Shown here in pieces: positions 57,884 through 64,000 of a stretch of 64,000 nt of DNA; the stretch's first letter is position 1, and the number at the start of each line of letters is the position of its first letter. The position numbers were made by a program, and so were the translations under genes. Below the pieces are notes generated by a model, which worked only from the letters and a program-made list of their open reading frames with translations, ran no database searches and had not been told where the DNA came from. The stretch comes from Plantibacter auratus (lineage in GTDB: Bacteria; Actinomycetota; Actinomycetes; Actinomycetales; Microbacteriaceae): the NCBI RefSeq assembly GCF_050587365.1, contig NZ_JBOBFV010000002.1, positions 434,001-498,000 on the forward strand, read 5' to 3'.

Positions 57884-59467
57884 ATGACCTCGCCCACGCC
57901 ACTCGTGCAGTTGCGCGGTGTCTCCGTGAGCTTCCCCGGCGTCAAAGCGCTCGACGACGTCGACCTCCGGTTGTTCCCCGGTGAGGTCCACTCCCTCATG
58001 GGCGAGAACGGAGCGGGGAAATCGACCCTGATCAAGTCGCTCACCGGGGTCCATCGGATCGACAGCGGAAGCATCCTCCTCGAGGGACGAGAGGTGTCGT
58101 TCTCGAGCGTCGCCGACGCCCAGGCGCACGGGATCAGCACCGTCTACCAGGAGGTCAACCTCCTCCCCAACCTGACCGTCGCCGAGAACATCCTCCTCGG
58201 CCGCGAACCACGCCATGCCTGGGGAGGGATCTCGGGGAGGCGCATGCGCGAGCGCGCCCGCGAACTGCTCGCCGTCGTCGGACTCGACATCGACCCGGCC
58301 TCGCAGCTCTCCGCCCACCCGCCGGCGATCCAGCAGCTCGTCGCGATCGTCCGGGCGATCGCCGTGCGCACCAAGGTGCTCGTCCTCGACGAACCGACCT
58401 CGAGCCTCGACAACGACGAGGTCACCGAACTCTTCCGGGTCATCTCGATCCTCAAGGCCGAGGGCGTCGCGATCCTCTTCATCTCGCACTTCCTCGACCA
58501 GGTCTACGAGATCTCCGACCGACTCACCGTGCTGCGGGAGGGGCGTCTCGTCGGCGAATACCTCCCGCACGAACTGCTCCGGATCGACCTCGTCCACAAG
58601 ATGATCGGCAAGGAGCTCGCGACCTTCGACGAGATCCGACGCGGGCTCGACACCTCCGACGAGGGCGACGCCCTGGACGGTGAGGACCCGTTCGTCGCGG
58701 CGATCGGGCTCGGGCGCCAGGGCGCGATCGAACCGATCGACCTGAAGGTCTACGAGGGCGAGATCGTCGGCATCGCCGGCCTGCTCGGCTCAGGACGGAC
58801 GGAGCTCGCCAGACTTCTGACCGGCGTCGACCGGGCCGACACCGGCTCGGTGGAGGTGGCCGGGAGGGCCACCCGCCTCGGATCCCCGCGTCGCGCCCTC
58901 AAGCAACGGATCGTCTATGCGTCGGAGAACCGTCGCACCGAGGGGATCATCGGCGACCTCAGCCTGCGCGACAACATCGCGCTGGCCCTCCAGGCGGACC
59001 TCGGGTGGTTCAGGCGGATCCCGCTGCGTCGGCAGAACGAACTGGCCGAGAGCTACATCCAGGCGATGGGCATCAAACCGGCGAATCCCGATGCGCTCAT
59101 GAAGGAGCTCTCAGGCGGGAATCAGCAGAAGGTACTCTTGGCGAGGTGGCTCGCGCTCGCTCCTCGGCTGCTCGTGCTCGATGAACCGACCCGAGGCATC
59201 GACATCGGCGCCAAGGCCGAGATCCAGAAGCTCGTGACCCGGCTCGCCGAGAACGGTCTGTCGGTCGTGTTCATCTCAGCCGAACTCGAGGAGGTCCTGC
59301 GCATCAGCCACCGGATCGCCGTGCTGCGCGACCGACGGAAGGTCGCCGACCTCCCGAACTACGACCTCACCGTCTCGAAGCTGCTGGCCGCGATCTCGGA
59401 GGGGCCGGACGAGGCCCCGCCGGAACCGATCACGACCGCCGACGACGAGAGGGGACCGCGTGGCTGA
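57884..59467 (+). CDS. Second sugar ABC transporter ATP-binding protein
   Basis: A 527-residue fused double ABC ATPase like the one at 54973. First Walker A GENGAGKST, DEPTSSLD, HFLDQVYEI; second half GLLGSGRTEL, LSGGNQQKVLLARWL and DEPTRGIDIGAK. The two proteins are clearly paralogous but diverge along their length. No permease or binding protein follows it. ATG 57884 has GGAG 8 nt upstream. It ends inside the LacI gene start (8-bp overlap), so both are co-translated. It may serve the neighbouring permeases or permeases elsewhere. Confidence 0.86.
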   Translation: MTSPTPLVQLRGVSVSFPGVKALDDVDLRLFPGEVHSLMGENGAGKSTLIKSLTGVHRIDSGSILLEGREVSFSSVADAQAHGISTVYQEVNLLPNLTVAENILLGREPRHAWGGISGRRMRERARELLAVVGLDIDPASQLSAHPPAIQQLVAIVRAIAVRTKVLVLDEPTSSLDNDEVTELFRVISILKAEGVAILFISHFLDQVYEISDRLTVLREGRLVGEYLPHELLRIDLVHKMIGKELATFDEIRRGLDTSDEGDALDGEDPFVAAIGLGRQGAIEPIDLKVYEGEIVGIAGLLGSGRTELARLLTGVDRADTGSVEVAGRATRLGSPRRALKQRIVYASENRRTEGIIGDLSLRDNIALALQADLGWFRRIPLRRQNELAESYIQAMGIKPANPDALMKELSGGNQQKVLLARWLALAPRLLVLDEPTRGIDIGAKAEIQKLVTRLAENGLSVVFISAELEEVLRISHRIAVLRDRRKVADLPNYDLTVSKLLAAISEGPDEAPPEPITTADDERGPRG

Positions 59468-60497
59468 GCCGTCCCGTCATGCGACGATCTTCGACGTCGC
59501 GCGGCTCGCGGGGGTCTCGCACCAGACCGTGTCACGAGTGCTCAACGACCTCCCGAACGTGCGCCCGGCGACGAAGGCGCGGGTCGACGAAGCGATCAAG
59601 CAGCTGCGCTACGTCCCCTCCCCCGCCGCCCGGACGCTCGTCACGAAGCGATCCCGCACCATCGGCCTCATCGCCACCGGTGGCACCGAGTTCGGGCCCT
59701 CGTCCTCGGTCCTGCACTTCAACGCCGCGGCCCGCGACGCCCGCTGGTCGGTCTTTACCGCGAACATGGTGGACAGCGACCCGGGTTCCGCGCGTGCAGC
59801 GGTCGAGGGGTTCCTGCGCCAGAACGTCGAGGGGATCGCCGTGATCAGCGCACGCGAGGGGGTCACCGACATCGTGGCGGGGATGGAACTCAGCGTGCCG
59901 CTCGTGGCCCTGCACGCCACACCACGCGCGAGCATGGTCACCGTCGGCGTCGACCAGTACGCCGGCGCGCGTGCCGCGACCGCCCATCTCATCGGGCTCG
60001 GCCACCGGCGCATCGGGCACCTCGCCGGACCACCGGACGCGATCGACGCCCGCGAGCGCGAGCGCGGCTGGCGAGACGAACTCGCCACCGCGGGTCTCGT
60101 CGCTCAGGTCGTCGGGACCGGCGACTGGACGCCGACCTCCGGATACGCTCTCGGCCGTCAGCTGGACGACGAGGTCACCGCGGTGTTCGCCGCCAACGAC
60201 CAGATGGCCCTCGGGCTCATGCACTCGCTCACCGAGCGCGGACTCCGGGTCCCGCTCGACTTCAGCGTCGTGGGGTTCGACGACATCCCCGAGGCGGAGC
60301 ACCTCTCGCCGCCGCTCACCACCGTGCGGCAGGACTTCGAACAGGTCGGCCGGACGCTGCTCGCGACCCTGCTCGACCACGTCAACGGGGAACCCCCGGG
60401 AGTGGTGTCACCCTCGGTACCGGAGCTGATCCTGCGCGACTCCACGGCGACGGCGAACGCCGAGCGCTTGGCGAGGCGCCGGGTCGACGCCCCCTGA
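59460..60497 (+). CDS. LacI family transcriptional regulator
   Basis: A 345-residue repressor. The N-terminal LacI helix-turn-helix is at about 8-30 (TIFDVARLAGVSHQTVSRVLN) and the hinge follows; the C-terminal part is a type I periplasmic-binding-like sensor. It starts at a GTG inside the ATPase gene. It most likely binds the two TGTTAGCNNTCACA sites between its operon and the importer operon, and is released by the sugar. Confidence 0.9.
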   Translation: MAEPSRHATIFDVARLAGVSHQTVSRVLNDLPNVRPATKARVDEAIKQLRYVPSPAARTLVTKRSRTIGLIATGGTEFGPSSSVLHFNAAARDARWSVFTANMVDSDPGSARAAVEGFLRQNVEGIAVISAREGVTDIVAGMELSVPLVALHATPRASMVTVGVDQYAGARAATAHLIGLGHRRIGHLAGPPDAIDARERERGWRDELATAGLVAQVVGTGDWTPTSGYALGRQLDDEVTAVFAANDQMALGLMHSLTERGLRVPLDFSVVGFDDIPEAEHLSPPLTTVRQDFEQVGRTLLATLLDHVNGEPPGVVSPSVPELILRDSTATANAERLARRRVDAP

Positions 60498-60503
60498 GCA
60501 CCT

Positions 60504-60675
60504 CCGGTCCCTGAGCCTCACCCGGCCCCTGCCCCACACCGGTCCCTCAGCCCCATCCCGGTCCCTGAGCCGCCCCTTCTCCGGTCCCCGAGCCGCCCCT
60601 CCTCCGGTCCCCGAGCCGCCCCTCCTCCGGTCCCTGAGCCGCCCCTCCTCCGGTCCCTGAGCCTGTCGAAGGGCG
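60504..60675. repeat. 23-bp GC-rich tandem repeat array
   Basis: Four consecutive 23-bp units, 60558-60580, 60581-60603, 60604-60626 and 60627-60649, share CCGGTCCCTGAGCCGCCCC followed by TCCT or TTCT, with 1-3 differences each. Degenerate copies lie at 60504-60557 and a final unit ends GCCTGTCGAAGGG (60650-60675), the reverse of the TTCGACAGGCTC element found in actinobacterial intergenic DNA. The 363-bp gap between the LacI and TerC genes holds this array plus the riboswitch. Tandem units without spacers are not CRISPR. Confidence 0.72.
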
Positions 60676-60713
60676 TATTCCCAGGTGCCCCGCCCACCCC
60701 CTGACCTACACTT

Positions 60714-60820
60714 GTCGGAGCAGGGGGAGTACTCCTTCGCGACATGCTCGTCAGTACGGATCCGCCATCGGGTCCCGGGGTGTCGGCTCTCATCGAGAGT
60801 GGAGAAGACCGTGTTCCGAC
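60714..60820 (+). ncRNA. yybP-ykoY-type manganese riboswitch
   Basis: Immediately upstream of a TerC-family gene lies a leader with a terminal stem GTCGGAGCA (60714-60722) pairing TGTTCCGAC (60812-60820), the family loop GGGGGAGTA just after the 5' strand, a CGTCAGTACGG element (60749-60759), and GAAGACC just before the 3' strand. These are the conserved parts of the manganese-sensing yybP-ykoY element. It would raise expression of the manganese exporter-type protein when manganese is high. Confidence 0.75.
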
Positions 60821-60860
60821 CATCGCGTCGGAGTCCCGTCCTCGAGCCCCTGGAGCCACC

Positions 60861-61844
60861 ATGGCCGTCACCCCGCTGATCTGGATCATCACCATCGGTG
60901 TCACGATCCTCTTCTTCGTCTACGAGTTCTTCGCGCACGTGCGGAAGCCCCACGAACCGACGATCGCCGAGTCGGCACGCTGGTCGATCTTCTACGTCAG
61001 CCTCGCCCTGCTGTTCGGTGTCGGTATCGGCCTCGTCTCCGGCTGGACGTACGGCGGCGAGTACTTCGCCGGGTACCTGACCGAGAAGGCGCTGTCGATC
61101 GACAACCTGTTCGTCTTCCTCATCGTGATGGCCGGGTTCGCCGTCCCGAAGGCGTACCAGCAGAAGGTGCTGATGATCGGCATCATCATCGCGCTCATCA
61201 TGCGCGGCGCGTTCATCGCCGTCGGCGCCGCACTCATCGAGAACTACTCCTGGATCTTCTACCTGATGGGCGCGCTGCTGCTGTTCCTCGCGTACCGCCA
61301 GGCGTTCGGCAGCCACGAGAGCGACCCGGCCAACGGCAAGGTCGTGGGATTCGCCCGCCGCATCCTCCCGATCACCGACACCTATCACGGTGACCGACTC
61401 TCGGTGAGGATCGACGGCAAGCGCTTCTTCACGCCGATGCTGCTGACGATCGTCGCGATCGGGTTCGTCGACCTCGTGTTCGCGGTCGACTCGATCCCCG
61501 CGATCTACGGCCTCACCGAGCAGGCGTACATCGTGTTCACCGCGAACGCCTTCGCCCTGATGGGCCTCCGCCAGCTGTTCTTCCTCATCGGTGGTCTGCT
61601 GGAACGCCTCGTCTACCTCGCCCAGGGGCTCGCCGTCATCCTCGCCTTCATCGGCGTGAAGCTCGTGTTCCACGCCCTCCACGTGAACGAGCTGCCGTTC
61701 ATCAACGGCGGTCAGCACATCGACTGGATCCCCGACATCCCGATCTGGTTCTCGCTGCTCTTCATCGCCGCGACCATCACCGTGGCGACGGTCGCCTCGC
61801 TCGCGAAGACCCGCCGTGACGCACGAGCAGGCCTCGAGCGGTAG
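60861..61844 (+). CDS. TerC/Alx family membrane protein (manganese-exporter type)
   Basis: A 327-residue integral membrane protein with about nine helices. Signature acidic residues are in SIDNLFVFLI and DLVFAVDSIPAI within helices. TerC-family proteins related to Alx/MeeF export manganese during exoenzyme metallation or metal excess. ATG 60861 has GGAG 5 nt upstream; the frame is open further back through the riboswitch. The manganese riboswitch (60714-60820) supports metal transport. Confidence 0.9.
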   Translation: MAVTPLIWIITIGVTILFFVYEFFAHVRKPHEPTIAESARWSIFYVSLALLFGVGIGLVSGWTYGGEYFAGYLTEKALSIDNLFVFLIVMAGFAVPKAYQQKVLMIGIIIALIMRGAFIAVGAALIENYSWIFYLMGALLLFLAYRQAFGSHESDPANGKVVGFARRILPITDTYHGDRLSVRIDGKRFFTPMLLTIVAIGFVDLVFAVDSIPAIYGLTEQAYIVFTANAFALMGLRQLFFLIGGLLERLVYLAQGLAVILAFIGVKLVFHALHVNELPFINGGQHIDWIPDIPIWFSLLFIAATITVATVASLAKTRRDARAGLER

Positions 61845-61882
61845 GGGTCGACCGACCGCACATGCGCTCCTAAGCTGAGCGC

Positions 61883-62572
61883 ATGTGCGGTCGCTTCGTC
61901 GTCACCGATTCCACGTCCACCCTCCTCGCGGACCTCGTGGCCGAGTTCGAGGCGCCTGCGCCCGACTACAACGTCGCGCCCACCACCGAGGTGACGGTGG
62001 TCCGCACCCGGCACGAGGAACGGACCGCGACCAGCGCCCGTTGGGGCTTCGTCCCCGGCTGGGCCAAGGACTTCGCCAAGCAACGGCCACAACCCATCAA
62101 CGCGCGTATGGAGACGGTCGCGACCGCCTCCATGTTCCGCAAGGCCTTCGCGTCAGCACGGTGCATCGTGCCGGCGACCGGTTACTACGAGTGGGTCGTC
62201 ACCGAGACCGGCAAACAGCCGCATTTCATCCACGACCTCGAGGCCGAGCTCGCGATGGCGGGCATCATCAGTGCCTGGCCCGACCCCGGCAAACCTGAGG
62301 GCGACCCGGACAAGTGGCGTCTGTCGATGGCGATCATCACGCGGGACGCGCACGTCTCGCCGGGCGAGGTCCACGACCGCATGCCGGCCTGCCTCACCCC
62401 CGACGGCTACGACGACTGGCTCGGCGACCACCTCGACACCGACCAGCTGTTGCAGCTGCTCGACCGGGAGTCCTTCGCGGTCGCCCACGACCTGACCCAC
62501 TACGAGGTCACGCGCGACGTGAACAACGTCCGCAACACGGGCCCGCACCTCATCGAGCCGCTCCCGGTCTGA
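61883..62572 (+). CDS. SRAP (HMCES/YedK) family protein
   Basis: A 229-residue SOS-response-associated peptidase with Cys2 immediately after the start Met, Asn in PINARMET, the catalytic Glu in GYYEW and His in HDRMP. These proteins form covalent crosslinks with abasic sites in single-stranded DNA. TAAGCT lies exactly 6 nt before the ATG, with no ribosome site, so leaderless translation would give the exposed Cys2. Downstream is a CPBP gene on the other strand. Confidence 0.92.
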   Translation: MCGRFVVTDSTSTLLADLVAEFEAPAPDYNVAPTTEVTVVRTRHEERTATSARWGFVPGWAKDFAKQRPQPINARMETVATASMFRKAFASARCIVPATGYYEWVVTETGKQPHFIHDLEAELAMAGIISAWPDPGKPEGDPDKWRLSMAIITRDAHVSPGEVHDRMPACLTPDGYDDWLGDHLDTDQLLQLLDRESFAVAHDLTHYEVTRDVNNVRNTGPHLIEPLPV

Positions 62573-62575
62573 GTG

Positions 62576-63355
62576 TCAGCTCAGGGCGGGTGTCGCGCCC
62601 GCTCGGGATCCGACCTGTCGCTCGTCTGTCCCCGTGATCACCCAGTACACGACCGCGACGGCGAGGATACCGATGACCGGCGTCAGGTAGGCCGCCCAGG
62701 GCGTGCCGAGCGGGGCGAAGCCCACCGAGAACGCGGCGACGTCCCAGATGCCGTGCAACGCCATCGCCCAGATGAGGGAGCCGGTCACCCGCCGCACGAT
62801 GTAGAAGCAGGTGCCCGACATCGCGGCGAGGACCACTTGTCCGAGCGTGTTGAGGAATGGAGCGCCGAGTGCTGCATTGACCAGATGCATGGCTCCGAAG
62901 AGCAGGGAGGTCAGCAGCCACACCCACACTTCGGAAAGACGTGAGCGGAACGCCGTCAGCAGCAGACCGCGCGACATCAGCTCCTCACAGAACCCGACCG
63001 CCAGGCCCAGCGCGAGCAGGGAGAGGAGGAACGACGGGTCGAACCTCGACCAGTCGGTGTTGACCAGGTTCGCGACGGCGACGACCAGCATGAGGGCGGG
63101 GACGAAGATCGGCCACTTGTGGTGCGAGCGTCTCCGCTCGAACAGGGCAGGCCTCCACCATCCCAACAGCCAGGTGGTGATGGCCAGCAGCACCGCGCCG
63201 ACCGCCAGGTCGAGGACCGCACCTCGCCACGTGAGCTCCGCGGACGTCCCGATCTCGGTGTACGCCACCCCACTGAGCTTCGATACGACGAAGATGACGG
63301 CGACGTAACCGACGTAGATCGCCAGGCCGATCCAGACACGAGGGGTGACGCGCAT
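62576..63355 (-). CDS. CPBP family intramembrane metalloprotease
   Basis: A 259-residue membrane protein with about eight helices. Motif 1 is FCEELMSRG (EExxxR), motif 2 is FGAMHL, and a third His lies in ALHGIWD, the CAAX-prenyl-protease/bacteriocin-processing family signature. It cleaves unknown membrane substrates or peptides. ATG 63355 has AAGG upstream. A regulator gene with three operators diverges from it. Confidence 0.87.
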   Translation of the reverse strand: MRVTPRVWIGLAIYVGYVAVIFVVSKLSGVAYTEIGTSAELTWRGAVLDLAVGAVLLAITTWLLGWWRPALFERRRSHHKWPIFVPALMLVVAVANLVNTDWSRFDPSFLLSLLALGLAVGFCEELMSRGLLLTAFRSRLSEVWVWLLTSLLFGAMHLVNAALGAPFLNTLGQVVLAAMSGTCFYIVRRVTGSLIWAMALHGIWDVAAFSVGFAPLGTPWAAYLTPVIGILAVAVVYWVITGTDERQVGSRAGATPALS

Positions 63356-63474
63356 AGGCTGTTGCCTTCCAATCGGCGGGGGGAATCGACGCTCCAATGT
63401 ATCGGGCGACTGCGGAACCGGCGAAGAGCTCCCGGCTGACCACCGGTCATCCGATGCACCCTCAGCTCCTTCAC

Positions 63475-63520
63475 AGACGCTCGTCTAAGCTAGACGAACG
63501 TCTGACTCAGACGATCGTCT
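63475..63520. promoter_or_regulatory. Three AGACGNNCGTCT operators 17 bp apart
   Basis: AGACGCTCGTCT (63475-63486), AGACGAACGTCT (63492-63503) and AGACGATCGTCT (63509-63520) are perfect 12-bp inverted repeats with a 2-bp centre. Their centres are 17 bp apart in both gaps. They lie 42 bp upstream of the divergent TetR-family gene and about 120 bp from the CPBP gene. Confidence 0.75.
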
Positions 63521-63561
63521 AGCGGCCCGAGCCCCGGGCCCTCCACCTCGAAGGAGCGCTC

Positions 63562-64000
63562 GTGAGCGGTCTGCGCCAGTACGCGATGAACCAGGTCCGC
63601 GACGAGATCATCGACGCCGCCGGGCTCGAGTTCGGCCGGAACGGCTACGCCGGGACGTCGTTCTCCGGCATCGCGTCCGTCATGGGCAAGCCGAAATCGG
63701 TCATCGGGTACCACCTGTTCCCCTCGAAGCGGAGCCTCGCGCACGCGGTGATCGCGGAGCAGGACGAACGATGGCAGGCGGCGGACGCACGGATCGGGGT
63801 GCCCTACGGCGCGCTCCGCTGGGTGACGATGATCCTCGCCTCCGCGCAGGAAGCGCAGCGGTCCCCCATCGCGATGGGCGCCATCCGGCTCCTGCACGAA
63901 CTGCCACGGATGGACGACCCGGTCTACACGGTGTTCGACTGGCGGGCGTACACCCGCACGAACCTCCGCATGGAGGCCGCAGCGCACGATCTCGACCTCC
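63562..64000 (+). CDS. TetR family regulator, gamma-butyrolactone-receptor-like (3' partial)
   Basis: Open to the window end (146 codons seen). GTG 63562 has AAGGAG 6 nt upstream. The helix-turn-helix is at 33-55 (SFSGIASVMGKPKSVIGYHL), followed by FPSKRSLAHAV, the FPSK-type motif of the ArpA/ScbR gamma-butyrolactone receptors. The ligand domain is incomplete, so a butyrolactone role is only suggested. The triple operators upstream are probably its own. Confidence 0.78.
   Translation, partial: MSGLRQYAMNQVRDEIIDAAGLEFGRNGYAGTSFSGIASVMGKPKSVIGYHLFPSKRSLAHAVIAEQDERWQAADARIGVPYGALRWVTMILASAQEAQRSPIAMGAIRLLHELPRMDDPVYTVFDWRAYTRTNLRMEAAAHDLDL

Noticed and set aside
60558..60649. CRISPR-like array
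   Set aside because: The 23-bp units follow each other without spacers and no cas genes are present.
60408..61718. Long minus-strand open frames with repeated RRGGSGTGGG-type peptide
   Set aside because: They are antisense to the LacI and TerC genes and to the 23-bp tandem repeats; the repeated peptide only mirrors the DNA repeat.
1..64000. tRNA, rRNA, prophage or insertion sequence
   Set aside because: No CCA-ended cloverleaf, rRNA stretch, integrase, phage structural gene or transposase was recognised on either strand by reading; a tRNAscan or ISfinder search would be the decisive check.
63562..64000. Secondary-metabolite cluster inferred from a butyrolactone-receptor-like regulator
   Set aside because: No biosynthetic genes are in the window; TetR proteins with FPSK motifs also occur outside such clusters.

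Overview
The window is high-GC, gene-dense actinobacterial DNA, most consistent with the family Microbacteriaceae (plant- or soil-associated relatives of Plantibacter or Curtobacterium). That is an inference from gene content: DUF2510 and DUF3349 proteins, a GAF-ANTAR protein, a sortase-type anchored glycosidase, many TetR/MFS pairs, and many genes with a -10 box (TANNNT) exactly 6 nt before the start codon and no Shine-Dalgarno, i.e. probable leaderless mRNAs. The genus cannot be fixed from the sequence. No rRNA, tRNA, CRISPR array, prophage or insertion sequence was found. Both ends cut genes: a ROK protein on the left and a TetR-family regulator on the right.

Layout. 0-1.3 kb: ROK tail and a secreted GH26 mannanase-like enzyme. 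1.5-3.5 kb: TetR regulator diverging from two Rossmann oxidoreductases, with twin operators between. 4-5.7 kb: probable zinc module (His-rich protein made of two 38-residue repeats, SmtB/CzrA-like sensor, TSUP permease). 5.7-8.2 kb: MFS exporter overlapping an HSL-type hydrolase. 8.3-11.6 kb: zinc-ribbon/nuclease-like protein, tandem DUF3349 protein, small membrane protein and PiT phosphate permease. 11.6-14.2 kb: TetR, SDR and quinone-oxidoreductase genes linked by a shared 14-bp operator. 14.3-16.4 kb: DUF2510 membrane protein whose transglutaminase domain is cut just after its Cys. 16.6-23 kb: LysE/Lrp, MOSC, hexapeptide, GNAT, Lrp/RBBP9, MocR and epimerase genes. 23-36 kb: TetR/MFS, lipoprotein, serine hydrolase, pseudo-receiver, second MFS, RecQ, HAD/NUDIX, ASCH, PH-like membrane protein, M20 peptidase/ketopantoate reductase. 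36-49 kb: small proteins, S4 RNA-binding protein, NmrA-like protein, 991-residue AAA-LuxR regulator, an internally deleted reductase remnant with its TetR, GNAT, phosphatase, acyl desaturase, GAF-ANTAR, TerD and a large serine hydrolase. 49-60.5 kb: sugar locus. 60.5-64 kb: 23-bp tandem repeats, manganese riboswitch with TerC, SRAP protein, CPBP protease, and the TetR with three evenly spaced operators.

The best integrated system is the 49-60.5 kb locus. A cell-wall-anchored protein with two GH43 domains lies downstream of a YtfQ/YtfR/YtfT/YjfF-type ABC importer for furanose sugars. Diverging from it are a second full-length sugar ABC ATPase and a LacI regulator. The shared control region holds two TGTTAGCNNTCACA sites flanking a clear promoter for the binding-protein gene. 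This suggests extracellular cleavage of arabinose-containing glycans, uptake of the released furanose and LacI control.

The rest is mostly a chain of small regulator/effector cassettes, several with operators that can be read directly, plus two copies of a long hairpin repeat and two genes that look decayed.
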